64,000 bases of DNA from Selenihalanaerobacter shriftii (lineage in GTDB: Bacteria > Bacillota > Halanaerobiia > Halobacteroidales > Acetohalobiaceae). Position numbers and translations under genes: made by a program. Under the pieces are notes generated by a model. That model did no database searches. It was not told where the DNA came from and saw nothing but the letters and a program-made list of their open reading frames with translations. Of this stretch, positions 54,013 to 63,694 are shown piece after piece (position 1 is the first letter of the stretch; every line of letters starts with the position of its first letter). The stretch spans positions 61,862 to 125,861 of the forward strand of contig NZ_FUWM01000010.1 in the NCBI RefSeq assembly GCF_900167185.1, read 5' to 3'.

Positions 54013-54441
54013 ATGGCTAAGCAGAAGAAAAGAAAAGGGAGTAAATGGCTAGATCCTAATAAAGAGGGTAAAGGACATGGTCGTCGTTCTGAGAGATATT
54101 GTCAGCGTTGTGGTCAGACTGTAAAGGATGTTAGGATTTTAAAACATTCTAATCTTTGTGAGGATTGTGTCAGAGAATTAGAAAAGAAAAAAGAAGGAAA
54201 ATATGCATGTAAAGGTTGTGGAAAAGTAGTACCTGAACAAGTTCAAGAGAATGATGGATATTGTAAAGATTGCTGTTGCCGAGTCTGTGGAAAACCGGAT
54301 CCTGAATTTGCTAAAAAACATGGTTTTTGTGAATCATGTTTCGAATTAATGGGAACTAATTGTAAGGAATGTGGTAAAGAAGCAGAAGCTCAGGTTAGAA
54401 GAAATGATGGATATTGCGATGAATGTGCCGACAAAATGTGA
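54013..54441 (+). CDS. Cys-rich multi-zinc-ribbon protein of unknown function
   Basis: 142 aa with a basic N-terminus and at least seven CxxC knuckles: CQRC, CEDC, CKGC, CKDC, CRVC, CESC, CKEC and CDEC, arranged as repeated CxxCG...CxxC units, so it likely folds as three zinc ribbons. No enzyme domain is visible. I do not recognise a family name. ATG 54013 behind GAGGTGATT; it lies between rseP and an HD-domain gene and is probably co-transcribed with them. Confidence 0.8.
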   Translation: MAKQKKRKGSKWLDPNKEGKGHGRRSERYCQRCGQTVKDVRILKHSNLCEDCVRELEKKKEGKYACKGCGKVVPEQVQENDGYCKDCCCRVCGKPDPEFAKKHGFCESCFELMGTNCKECGKEAEAQVRRNDGYCDECADKM

Positions 54442-54471
54442 TAATTGTACTTGTAAGAAGGGAGGGGGATT

Positions 54472-55053
54472 ATGTTAGAAGACCATGTTACTTTGGAAAC
54501 TTTAATTACAGATAGTGTAGCTAGGAAGCATTTACCTAAAGGAGGTCTACGTCATGCTGTAATTACGGCAGAACATGCCTTTCAACTAGGTGAAGAGCGG
54601 AATTTATGTGTGGATGTGGCAACTAAAGCTGGTCTTTTACATGATATAGGTCATACTAGCTGGGAAAATCAAGGGGAATGGGATTATGAATCCTATAATT
54701 ATTTTGATATTCATACTATTAAAGGAGCAGAGAGAGCACATGAACTTTTGATTTTTAAGGGAGAAGATTTAGGGAAGTCACGGGATATTTCTTTAGCTAT
54801 TCTTTTTCATAGTGCATCTAGTCCTATTAGTGAAAATGTGACCTTAACGCCAATGCAAAAATTAGTCTTTGATGCTGACGATATGGATCATGAGAAGGAT
54901 GAAGAACGTCATAATTTAGAAATAGATTTTACAGAAGCTTTAGAAAGAGTACGACGATTAGATATATTAGTCTATAAAATGTTAAAAGATTGCAAACGTC
55001 AATGTAAGGACTGTGATGGCAGAGTGGGGGAGCTAAGTAATGGGGAGAGCTAA
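54472..55053 (+). CDS. HD-domain phosphohydrolase-like protein
   Basis: Metal-dependent phosphohydrolase family. His28 (LRHAVIT), the HD pair in GLLHDIGH (57-58), LFHSAS and a later Asp (FDADDMD) form the usual H...HD...D set. The C-terminus ends with CKRQCKDCDG, an extra Cys cluster. Substrate unknown. 193 aa. ATG behind GGGAGGGGG; it overlaps ispG by 14 bases. Confidence 0.85.
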   Translation: MLEDHVTLETLITDSVARKHLPKGGLRHAVITAEHAFQLGEERNLCVDVATKAGLLHDIGHTSWENQGEWDYESYNYFDIHTIKGAERAHELLIFKGEDLGKSRDISLAILFHSASSPISENVTLTPMQKLVFDADDMDHEKDEERHNLEIDFTEALERVRRLDILVYKMLKDCKRQCKDCDGRVGELSNGES

Positions 55054-56089
55054 AAGTAGACAGGTTAATCTAGGGGGCATTAAGATTGGTGGTGATGCCC
55101 CTATTTCAGTACAATCTATGACTAATACTGATACTAGAGATGTGGCGTCTACTATAGAACAGATTAAACAATTAGAAGAAGCAGGTTGTGAATTAATTAG
55201 AGTAGCTATACCTGATATGGAAGCTGCTAATAAAGTAAAAGAGATTAAAGAAAAGATTAGTATTCCGCTAATTGCTGATATTCATTTTAATCATAAATTA
55301 GCTTTGCGTGTTCTAGAATTAGGAATTGATGGATTAAGAATTAATCCTGGAAATATTGGTTCAGAAGATAAGGTTAAAGAGTTAACAGAGTTAGCTAATA
55401 AAAAAGATGTTCCTATTAGAATTGGAGTTAATGCTGGTTCTTTAGAAAAGGAACTATTGACAAAGTACGGAGCACCAACAGCGGAAGCAATGGTCGAAAG
55501 TGCTTTAAAACATGTTCGATTATTAGAGGAGTATGGGTTTGAAGATATTATTATTTCACTTAAGGCTTCAGATGTATTAATGACATTAGAGGCTTATGAA
55601 TTAATAGCTAAAAAGGTGAATTACCCATTACATTTAGGTATTACTGAAGCAGGAACAGAATGGTCAGGTACTATTAAATCAGCAGTTGGAATCGGTAGTA
55701 TTTTAAGTAGAGGATTAGGTGATACAATCAGAGTTTCATTAACAGGAGATCCTGTTGAAGAAGTTAAAGTAGGTTATGAAATTTTAAAATCTCTTAATCT
55801 ACGTCAGAAAGGACCAAAAATTATTTCATGTCCTACTTGTGGCCGTTGTGAGATTAATTTAATTGGTGTGGCTAACCAGGTTGAAGAAAAGATCAAAAAT
55901 TTAGATACTAATATTAAAGTAGCGATTATGGGATGTGTAGTTAATGGTCCTGGTGAAGCTAGAGAAGCAGATATTGGAATTGCTGGAGGTAAAGATGTTG
56001 GTTTACTCTTTAAAAGAGGAGAAGTTATTGAGAAAGTACCAGGAGATAAATTAGTTGATACTTTATTAACTGAAATAGAGAACTTATAA
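55040..56089 (+). CDS. ispG: (E)-4-hydroxy-3-methylbut-2-enyl-diphosphate synthase
   Basis: MEP-pathway iron-sulfur enzyme that forms HMBPP. TIM-barrel start ISVQSMTNTDTRDV, INPGNIGS, and the 4Fe-4S Cys in SCPTCGRCEINL and MGCVVNGPGEA. 349 aa. It overlaps the HD gene and shares its operon with dxr upstream. It needs an electron donor, such as the ferredoxin encoded earlier in the cluster (inference). Confidence 0.97.
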   Translation: MGRAKSRQVNLGGIKIGGDAPISVQSMTNTDTRDVASTIEQIKQLEEAGCELIRVAIPDMEAANKVKEIKEKISIPLIADIHFNHKLALRVLELGIDGLRINPGNIGSEDKVKELTELANKKDVPIRIGVNAGSLEKELLTKYGAPTAEAMVESALKHVRLLEEYGFEDIIISLKASDVLMTLEAYELIAKKVNYPLHLGITEAGTEWSGTIKSAVGIGSILSRGLGDTIRVSLTGDPVEEVKVGYEILKSLNLRQKGPKIISCPTCGRCEINLIGVANQVEEKIKNLDTNIKVAIMGCVVNGPGEAREADIGIAGGKDVGLLFKRGEVIEKVPGDKLVDTLLTEIENL

Positions 56090-56099
56090 TGATGATATA

Positions 56100-56128
56100 T
56101 TGACAAATACTTACTAATTTGATAAAGT
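56100..56128 (+). promoter_or_regulatory. Candidate promoter for proS
   Basis: Perfect TTGACA at 56100-56105, a 17-base spacer and TAAAGT at 56123-56128 with an upstream TGA (extended -10). About 55 bases before the proS start. I see no T-box. Confidence 0.65.
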
Positions 56129-56182
56129 TGAAGTGATAATTAAATATAAAGTTATTGAAATATTAGGGGAGGTTTATTGGTT

Positions 56183-57889
56183 ATGAAGATGTCGAAAGCA
56201 TATATACCGACTTTGAAAGAAACACCATCAGAAGCAGAAGTAGTTAGTCATAAATTAATGTTAAGAGCAGGCATGATGCGTAAGTTGAGCTCAGGAATTT
56301 ATACATATTTACCATTAGGACAGAAAGTAATTCAAAAGATAGAAGAGATAGTTAGAGAGGAAATGAATAGAGAAGGAGCTCAAGAACTATTATTACCCGC
56401 TTTACAGCCGGCGGAGTTATGGCAGGAATCTGAAAGGTGGAATGATTATGGCCCAGAATTAATGCGGTTACAAGATAGACATGATAGAGATTTCTGTTTA
56501 GGGCCAACTCATGAGGAGGTTATCACAGATTTAGTACGAGATGAAGTACGTTCTTATAAAGATTTACCATTAAATTTATACCAAGTTCAGACAAAGTTTA
56601 GAGATGAGATTAGACCTCGTTTTGGTGTGTTAAGAGGTAGAGAATTTATTATGAAAGATGGTTATAGTTTTGATGTAGATGAAGCAGGATTAGAAGAAAA
56701 TTATCAAAAGATGTTTGATGCATATGATAGAATCTTTGATAGATGTGGATTAGACTTTAGACCAGTAGTAGCAGATAATGGAGCTATTGGTGGTAGTGAA
56801 TCTCATGAATTTATGGTTTTGGCCGATTCAGGAGAAGACACAGTAGTCTTTTGTAGTGAGTGTGATTATGCAGCTAATTTAGAATTAGCAGTCTCAGATG
56901 TAAAGTTTGTTATTGGTGATGAAGAAAAAGCTGAGATAGAAAAAGTTGAGACTCCAGGTGTAGACACTATTGAAAGTTTAGCTAAATTTTTAGATTTTCC
57001 TGAAAGTAAGTTAATCAAAACTTTAGCTTATCAAACAGAAGATGGTTATGTATTAGCTTTAGTACGAGGAGATTATCAGCTTAATGAGATTAAATTAAGG
57101 AATCTATTAGGTGCACCAAACTTAGAGATGGCTGATGGTGAAGAATTATTAGACGATACAGGAGTTGTTACTGGATTTGCTGGTCCAATAGAAACTTCTG
57201 GGGAAGTCAAAGTAGTAGCAGACCCATCAGTAATGGAAGTAGTTAATGGAGTTACTGGGGCAAACGAAGCAGATTACCATTATGTAAATGTTAATGCTAA
57301 GCGAGATTTTGATGTAGATGAAATAGCTGATATTAGAGAAATTAAAGAAGAAGAGTCTTGTATTTATTGTGGAGGAGACTTAACGTTAACTAAGGGAATT
57401 GAAGTAGGACAGGTCTTCAAATTAGGAACTAAATATAGTGAAGCTCTGGGAGCAACTTATTTAGATAATAATGGGAAAGCCCAACCAATGGTAATGGGAT
57501 GTTACGGTATTGGAATTACCCGTACAGTTGCTGCTGCTATTGAACAGAATCATGATGAATATGGAATTATTTGGCCAGCAGCTATTGCGCCTTATGAAGT
57601 TTCATTATTAACATTAGGTGATGGAGAAGTCTTAGAAACTGGGCAAGAATTATATCAAAATTTAAAGTCAGCAGGTATTGATGTATTATTTGATGAACGT
57701 AAGGAAAGAGCAGGGGTTAAATTTAATGATGCTGATTTAATTGGAGCATCTGTTAGAATTACTATAGGCTCTCGTTCTTTAGCTGAAGGTAAAGTTGAAG
57801 TTAAGGTTAGAAGTACTGGTGATGACTTCAACATTAAGGTTGATAATGTAATAGATAAGGTAGCAGAATTATTAAATGAACTAGATTAA
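56183..57889 (+). CDS. proS: Prolyl-tRNA synthetase
   Basis: Class II synthetase, bacterial type with the inserted editing domain (about 225-385). Motif 1 GMRKLSSGIYTYLPLG-like (MMRKLSSGIYTYLPLG), motif 2 FRDEIRPRFGVLRGREFIMKDGYSF (in two halves), motif 3 MGCYGIGITRT, and a C-terminal anticodon domain. 568 aa. ATG 56183 lies 10 bases after AGGGGAGG; TTG 56177 is the alternative. Confidence 0.97.
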   Translation: MKMSKAYIPTLKETPSEAEVVSHKLMLRAGMMRKLSSGIYTYLPLGQKVIQKIEEIVREEMNREGAQELLLPALQPAELWQESERWNDYGPELMRLQDRHDRDFCLGPTHEEVITDLVRDEVRSYKDLPLNLYQVQTKFRDEIRPRFGVLRGREFIMKDGYSFDVDEAGLEENYQKMFDAYDRIFDRCGLDFRPVVADNGAIGGSESHEFMVLADSGEDTVVFCSECDYAANLELAVSDVKFVIGDEEKAEIEKVETPGVDTIESLAKFLDFPESKLIKTLAYQTEDGYVLALVRGDYQLNEIKLRNLLGAPNLEMADGEELLDDTGVVTGFAGPIETSGEVKVVADPSVMEVVNGVTGANEADYHYVNVNAKRDFDVDEIADIREIKEEESCIYCGGDLTLTKGIEVGQVFKLGTKYSEALGATYLDNNGKAQPMVMGCYGIGITRTVAAAIEQNHDEYGIIWPAAIAPYEVSLLTLGDGEVLETGQELYQNLKSAGIDVLFDERKERAGVKFNDADLIGASVRITIGSRSLAEGKVEVKVRSTGDDFNIKVDNVIDKVAELLNELD

Positions 57890-57918
57890 AATAAAATTAA
57901 GACTTGGGAGGTTAATTA

Positions 57919-58560
57919 ATGAAGATAGCCGCGATTATCCCGGCTTATAATGAAGAAGAAAGAATTGCCCAAGTAATTAATGTAGTAAAGAATCATGATA
58001 TAATCACGGAGACTATTGTAGTAAGCGATGGTTCAGAAGATAATACAGCTACAGTAGCACAAAGACAGATGGTAGAAGTAATTGATTTAGAAAAGAATAT
58101 TGGAAAAGGTGGAGCGATGAAATTAGGCATAGAGGCTACTGATGCCCAAGTAATTCTTTTTTTAGATGCCGATTTAGTAGGATTAACCAAAAGACATATT
58201 AATAAATTAATAAACCCGATTATACAAGAAGATATAGATATGACTGTAGGAATTTTTAATCAAGGAAGAGTAGCTACCGATTTAGCACAAAAAATCACTC
58301 CATTTTTATCAGGGCAACGAGGTGTTAAACGAAAAGTATTACAAGGTATATCGAATTTAGATATGACTAGATTTGGTGTTGAAGTTGCCCTAACTAAGTA
58401 TGTAAAAGAGAATGAGGTTGAGATTAAAGAAGTTGTTTTAGAAGATCTAACTCATGTTATGAAAGAGGAGAAACTTGGAATCGTTAAAGGTTTCTTAGCT
58501 CGATTAAAGATGTATTGGGAAATAATAAAGAATATTCCTTATCATCGTAGAAAGAATTGA
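57919..58560 (+). CDS. Family 2 glycosyltransferase
   Basis: GT2-type transferase: AIIPAYNEEERI, VVSDGSEDNTA and the DxD metal site FLDADLVG (83-85). No membrane segment; 213 aa, so only the catalytic domain. It has the look of glucosyl-3-phosphoglycerate synthase relatives, but the substrate is not certain. ATG behind GGGAGG. A perfect hairpin follows the gene. Confidence 0.87.
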   Translation: MKIAAIIPAYNEEERIAQVINVVKNHDIITETIVVSDGSEDNTATVAQRQMVEVIDLEKNIGKGGAMKLGIEATDAQVILFLDADLVGLTKRHINKLINPIIQEDIDMTVGIFNQGRVATDLAQKITPFLSGQRGVKRKVLQGISNLDMTRFGVEVALTKYVKENEVEIKEVVLEDLTHVMKEEKLGIVKGFLARLKMYWEIIKNIPYHRRKN

Positions 58561-58571
58561 TAGATTAGTCC

Positions 58572-58608
58572 ATGTTGTTGCTTTGTTTCACTAAGCAACA
58601 ACATTTGA
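58572..58608 (+). terminator. Hairpin after the glycosyltransferase gene
   Basis: Perfect 11-bp stem ATGTTGTTGCT / AGCAACAACAT (58572-58582, 58594-58604) followed by a T-rich TTGATTTT. Likely an intrinsic terminator with an imperfect T-tract. Confidence 0.7.
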
Positions 58609-58626
58609 TTTTAAGGAGTGATTCAA

Positions 58627-59304
58627 ATTTTAAGTCAGACTGAAATATTTTTAAGGCTACTTTTAGCAACATTATTAGGAGGGTTAGTTGGTTGGGAACG
58701 AGAGAGCAATTCACGACCAGCAGGTTTTAGAACTAATATTTTAGTATGTATTGGTTCAGCATTAATAATGATTGTTTCTATAAAATTATATGTACTTTTC
58801 CAAGCGTCTAGAGCTGCTGATCCTTCTCGAATTGCAGCTCAAGTAGTTAGTGGGATCGGTTTTTTAGGAGCCGGTACAATTATTCGTGAAGGCTTTTCCG
58901 TAAAGGGATTAACTACTGCAGCTAGTTTATGGGCAGTAGCTGGTGTCGGTTTAGCTGTAGGAGCAGGCTTTTATTTTAGCTCTATTAGTGGAACTGTATT
59001 AATTATTTTAACTTTAAGTATTTTAAATACTGTTGAACATAGTATTGCTCAAAAAAGCGGCTTAAAGAATTTAAGAATTAAAGTCTTTGATCAGCCAGGA
59101 GAAGTAGGTAAGCTGGGGTCTGTTTTAGGAGACTATAATATACACATTATTGATGTAAGTATTGATCATATTAGGAATGAACCTAACATTTATGTTAATT
59201 TACAAGCTCGAGTCCCTAGTGATGTTAATCAGAATCAAGTAATTCAACATTTGGCTCAAACTAGTGGAGTCATTCAGGTAGAGTGGAAAGATAGCGGAAG
59301 TTAA
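58627..59304 (+). CDS. MgtC/SapB family membrane protein, likely AUU start
   Basis: Membrane protein of the MgtC family. Four or five membrane segments; family marks are LRLLLATLLGGLVGWERE and AAQVVSGIGFLGAGTIIREG, and an ACT-like C-terminal domain (about 145-225). The only canonical start, GTG 58618, uses the last G of the AAGGAG Shine-Dalgarno. ATT 58627 lies 8 bases from AAGGAG and gives the expected start of the family, so AUU is the likely initiator. 225 aa. Confidence 0.85.
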   Translation: MLSQTEIFLRLLLATLLGGLVGWERESNSRPAGFRTNILVCIGSALIMIVSIKLYVLFQASRAADPSRIAAQVVSGIGFLGAGTIIREGFSVKGLTTAASLWAVAGVGLAVGAGFYFSSISGTVLIILTLSILNTVEHSIAQKSGLKNLRIKVFDQPGEVGKLGSVLGDYNIHIIDVSIDHIRNEPNIYVNLQARVPSDVNQNQVIQHLAQTSGVIQVEWKDSGS

Positions 59305-59316
59305 AGGAGTGTTTAA

Positions 59317-62300
59317 ATGATTCGTGTATATATTAAACCTGCTATGAAGAATAAAATCCAGCAAGAATTAATGGCAGAGTTAGCCGAGATAGTAGATAAT
59401 ATTATGCCTGAACTGGTTCAATTCAAGAATATTGTATTAGATTTAGAAGCAAAACGATTGGAAGTTTATGGACAAGCTGAAAGAAGTTTAAAGAGTAAAG
59501 ATTTAGAGAACATTATCACAAGAGTTATCGAACAAAGAGTTGAATCTTTAACCGATGTAGAATGTCGATTTAATTATTGTCAAATACAGCAAAGTTCAGA
59601 TCGTTCAGAAAGTAATTTTGAAAGAAGTTTAACAGATAGATTGAAAGAGTCTTGGTCTAAAATAACTACTAAAGTTAGGGAAAAATTTCCTGCAACTAAT
59701 GGCTGGCTGTTAAATTCTAAGTGGAAGTTAGTTAATGATCAGAAATTAGTTATTGAACTTAAGAATGAATTGGGGATTGAAAAATTAAGAGAAAAGAGCT
59801 GTGATCGTGTAATTACAAAGCTAATAGATAAAGAGTTAGATCAAAGAGTAGAAGTTGAATTTAAATTAGGTGATTATAGCGAAGAAGTAGAAGAGTTAGA
59901 TAAAAAACGTCAAGAAGAAAATGATGATTATATTAAGAATTTAATGGCTAGCATTGATACACAAACAAATCAGAATGGTAAAAGTGGTAATAATAAACCT
60001 GGAATCATTAAAGGTAAGAAGATTAAATCAGAGGCTACTAAAATTGAAGAAGTACAGAGTGAAGAACGGAGTATAACTTTCTGTGGAGAAGTAATAGATT
60101 TGCAGATTCGCAACTTAAAAAGTGGTAGAAATTTAGTTATTTTTGCCCTAACTGATGGTACAGACTCTATTACCGCTAAAGTTTTCGAAGATAAAGATGG
60201 AGATGTTGCAAATAATCTTTTTGAAGGTGATTCGTTAAAGATTAGAGGTAGAGTCCAAATAGATAAGTATACTCAGGAACTGACTATAATGCCTCGAGAT
60301 ATTAGTAGGTTTATTCCAGAGGTTAAGACTGATGATGCTGATGAGAAGAGAATTGAATTGCATCTTCATACTCAGATGAGTGCTATGGATTCAATAGTGA
60401 ATGTAAATGAGGTTATTAAACGCGCTGATGACTGGGGACATCCAGCTATTGCTATTACTGACCATGGAGTTGCTCAGGCTTTTCCGGAGGCTTATAATGC
60501 TTCTAAAGATAGGGATATTAAAGTGATTTATGGTTTGGAAGCTTACTTAATTGATGATGGTGAACCGATTATCTTTAACCCTACTGATAAAGAAATATTA
60601 GAAGAGACTTTTGTTATCTTTGATTTAGAGACAACAGGATTTAATCCCCACAATAATCAAATTATAGAAATTGGAGCGGTTAAAGTAAAAGAAGGTCAAA
60701 TTATTGATTCCTATCAAACGTTTATTAATCCTGAAGAGAAGATTCCATCAGAAATCATACAACTGACAGGTATTAATAATAATATGGTAAAGGATGCACC
60801 TAAGTTAGAAGAAATCATGGATGATTTTTTAGAATTTATTGGAGATAACACAATAGTTGCCCATAACCTTCCTTTTGATTTAGGATTTATTGAAGATAAA
60901 TTACGTAAGTTAAATGAATCTAAGTTAACTAATTCAGCATTGGACACTCTAAATTTAGCTAGAGCTATTTTGCCTGATATGAAGAGTTACAAATTAAATA
61001 AATTAGCTAAAAGATTTAATAAAAATTTAGAAAATCATCATCGAGCTATTGATGATGCTAAGGTTACAGCAGAAATTTTCTTAGAGTTAATAGAATTAGT
61101 TCAAGAAGAAGAAATTCTTAATTTAACAGAAGTTAACGAATTGACCAGTGAGATTGACCATAAACGTATTTATCCATATCATACTACTATTTTAGTAAAG
61201 AACCAACAAGGGCTTAAGAATCTTTATAAATTAATTTCTAAAGCTCATATAGAGACTTTCTATAGAAAACCTAGGATTTTAAAGAGCGATTTATTAGAAA
61301 AGCGGGAAGGATTAATTATTGGTTCAGCTTGTGAAGCTGGACAGTTATATAAAGCTATATTAAATGGTAAACCTGACAATGAGCTTGAAGATCTGGCTAA
61401 CTTTTATGATTATTTAGAGATTCAACCGACAGGAAATAATAAATTTTTATTAAAAAAAGGAGAAGTAGAATCTGTAGAAGCTTTACAAGAAATTAATCGA
61501 AAGATTTATCAATTAGGTAAAAAGTTAGGTAAGCCAGTAGTTGCAGCAGGTGATGTTCACTTTTTAGATCCAGATGATGATATCTATCGTCAAATATTAA
61601 TGGAAGGTCAAGGATTTAATGATGCAGCAGAGCAAGCACCTTTATATTTTAGGGCGACTAATGAAATGTTAGAGGAATTTTCTTATTTTGACGAAGATAT
61701 AGCTAAAGAGTTAGTAATTGATAATCCTAAAAAAATAGCAGATATGACAGAAGAGATTGAGATAATTCCTGATGAACTCTTTACTCCAACTATAGAAGGG
61801 GCAGATGAAGAGGTTAGAACTATGGCTTATGAAAAAGCTAAATCTTGGTATGGAGATCCTTTACCTGAGTTTGTAGAAAAACGGTTAGAAAGAGAGCTAA
61901 ACTCTATTATTGGTAATGGATATGCTGTTATATACTTAACCTCACAAAAATTAGTTAAGAAGTCGTTAGATGATGGTTATTTGGTTGGTTCCCGAGGGTC
62001 AGTAGGATCTTCTTTTGCCGCTACAATGACAGATATTACGGAAGTTAATCCGTTACCTCCTCATTACCGTTGTCGGAAATGTAAATATTCAGAGTTTATT
62101 ACTGATGGATCCGGTGGAGTTGGAGTTGATTTAGTGGATAAGGATTGTCCTGAATGTGGTGAGGAATTGCTTAAAGATGGTTTTGATATTCCTTTTGAAG
62201 TTTTCTTAGGATTTAAAGGAGATAAAGTACCAGATATTGATCTTAACTTTTCTGGAGAATATCAGCCAGAAGTTCATAAGTATACTGAAACATTATTTGG

Positions 62301-63654
62301 TAAAGATTATGTTTATAGAGCAGGAACTATCTCTACTATTGCTGATCGGACAGCTTATGGCTTTGTTAAAGGTCATGCAGATGATAATGATTTAGTTTTG
62401 AGAAGAGCTGAGACTAACAGACTATCATCAGGCTGTATTGGAGTAAAACGAACAACTGGGCAGCATCCTGGAGGGCAGATAGTTGTACCTCAAGATAAAG
62501 AAATTTTTGATTTTACTCCAATCCAAAAACCGGCTAATGATATGGACACTGACACATTGACGACTCATTTTGATTTTCATTCGATCCATGATAATCTATT
62601 AAAGCTAGATATTTTAGGTCATGATGATCCGACTAGTATTAGGATGTTACAGGATATTACAGGGATTGACCCTCAGAATATTCCTTTAGATGATCCAGAA
62701 ACTATGAATATCTTTTCTACTATAGAACCTTTAGGTGTTACAGAAGATGATGTGGGAGTGGAGTTAGGGACATTAGGGATACCTGAATTTGGTACTAGTT
62801 TTGTAAGGGGTATGCTGCGGGAAACACGTCCAACTACTTTTGCTGAGCTGATTCGGATTAGTGGACTATCTCACGGGACTGATGTCTGGTTGAATAATGC
62901 TCAAGATTTAATTCAAGCAGGAACTGCAGAGTTAGCTGAAGTCATTTCAGTACGTGATGATATTATGAATTACTTATTGCAAAAAGGTGTAGAACCTTCT
63001 CAGGCTTTCTGGATTATGGAGCATGTTCGAAAGGGAAAAGGATTAACTAATGAAGAAGAAGCAGCAATGAGAGAGAATGATGTTCCAGAATGGTATATTA
63101 AATCCTGTAAAACGATAAAATATATGTTTCCTAAAGCTCACGCAGCAGCTTATGTAATGATGGCTTTTAGAATTGCATACTTTAAGGTCCATCATCCAGA
63201 AGCTTTTTATAATACTTATTTTACTATTAAGGCTGACGACTTTGATTCTCAAATTGTTTTACAGGGAAGAGATTTTGTGGAAGAGAAGATTCAAGAAATT
63301 AAAGTTAAAGGAAATGATGCTACAGCTAAAGATAAGAATACTTTAACTGTACTTGAAATAGTGATTGAAGCAATGGTTAGAGGGATTGAATTTACTGAAG
63401 TTGATATTTATAAGTCTAAAGCAGATGAATTTCAAATTACTGATGATGGATTATTACCGCCTTTAATTAGTTTACAAGGTTTAGGCAAAAGTGCAGCACA
63501 AAGCATTATAGAGGCTCGACAAGATGGTGAATTTACATCTATCGAAGAGCTTAGTAATAGAGCTAGTGTAAGTAAAACAGTTATTGAAGTTATGAAAGAA
63601 CATGGTAGTTTAGATGGAATGCCAGAGACTAATCAATTATCATTATTTAGTTAA
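59317..63654 (+). CDS. polC: DNA polymerase III alpha subunit, PolC type
   Basis: Main replicative polymerase of low-GC Firmicutes. N-terminal domains, an OB-fold (about 255-340), a PHP domain with HLHTQMSAMDSIVNV, the inserted 3'-5' exonuclease with VIFDLETTGFNP (Asp436, Glu438) and IAHNLPFDLGFIE-type motif VAHNLPFDLGFI, then the polymerase core with KVPDIDLNFSGEYQ and a Cys4 zinc site (CRKCKYSE, CPECGEE). 1445 aa, normal. ATG behind AAAGGAGTG. Confidence 0.98.
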   Translation: MIRVYIKPAMKNKIQQELMAELAEIVDNIMPELVQFKNIVLDLEAKRLEVYGQAERSLKSKDLENIITRVIEQRVESLTDVECRFNYCQIQQSSDRSESNFERSLTDRLKESWSKITTKVREKFPATNGWLLNSKWKLVNDQKLVIELKNELGIEKLREKSCDRVITKLIDKELDQRVEVEFKLGDYSEEVEELDKKRQEENDDYIKNLMASIDTQTNQNGKSGNNKPGIIKGKKIKSEATKIEEVQSEERSITFCGEVIDLQIRNLKSGRNLVIFALTDGTDSITAKVFEDKDGDVANNLFEGDSLKIRGRVQIDKYTQELTIMPRDISRFIPEVKTDDADEKRIELHLHTQMSAMDSIVNVNEVIKRADDWGHPAIAITDHGVAQAFPEAYNASKDRDIKVIYGLEAYLIDDGEPIIFNPTDKEILEETFVIFDLETTGFNPHNNQIIEIGAVKVKEGQIIDSYQTFINPEEKIPSEIIQLTGINNNMVKDAPKLEEIMDDFLEFIGDNTIVAHNLPFDLGFIEDKLRKLNESKLTNSALDTLNLARAILPDMKSYKLNKLAKRFNKNLENHHRAIDDAKVTAEIFLELIELVQEEEILNLTEVNELTSEIDHKRIYPYHTTILVKNQQGLKNLYKLISKAHIETFYRKPRILKSDLLEKREGLIIGSACEAGQLYKAILNGKPDNELEDLANFYDYLEIQPTGNNKFLLKKGEVESVEALQEINRKIYQLGKKLGKPVVAAGDVHFLDPDDDIYRQILMEGQGFNDAAEQAPLYFRATNEMLEEFSYFDEDIAKELVIDNPKKIADMTEEIEIIPDELFTPTIEGADEEVRTMAYEKAKSWYGDPLPEFVEKRLERELNSIIGNGYAVIYLTSQKLVKKSLDDGYLVGSRGSVGSSFAATMTDITEVNPLPPHYRCRKCKYSEFITDGSGGVGVDLVDKDCPECGEELLKDGFDIPFEVFLGFKGDKVPDIDLNFSGEYQPEVHKYTETLFGKDYVYRAGTISTIADRTAYGFVKGHADDNDLVLRRAETNRLSSGCIGVKRTTGQHPGGQIVVPQDKEIFDFTPIQKPANDMDTDTLTTHFDFHSIHDNLLKLDILGHDDPTSIRMLQDITGIDPQNIPLDDPETMNIFSTIEPLGVTEDDVGVELGTLGIPEFGTSFVRGMLRETRPTTFAELIRISGLSHGTDVWLNNAQDLIQAGTAELAEVISVRDDIMNYLLQKGVEPSQAFWIMEHVRKGKGLTNEEEAAMRENDVPEWYIKSCKTIKYMFPKAHAAAYVMMAFRIAYFKVHHPEAFYNTYFTIKADDFDSQIVLQGRDFVEEKIQEIKVKGNDATAKDKNTLTVLEIVIEAMVRGIEFTEVDIYKSKADEFQITDDGLLPPLISLQGLGKSAAQSIIEARQDGEFTSIEELSNRASVSKTVIEVMKEHGSLDGMPETNQLSLFS

Positions 63655-63656
63655 TG

Positions 63657-63679
63657 GTGCATTGTATAATTAAATGCAC
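63657..63679 (+). terminator. Short hairpin after polC
   Basis: GTGCATT / AATGCAC (7 bp, 9-base loop) right after the polC stop. It has no T-tract on this strand, so termination is doubtful. Confidence 0.3.
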
Positions 63680-63694
63680 GGGCTAATAAAAAAA

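Noticed and set aside
56090..56182. T-box riboswitch before proS
   Set aside because: The gap is only about 90 bases and lacks the AGGGTGGNACCGCG motif and a terminator.
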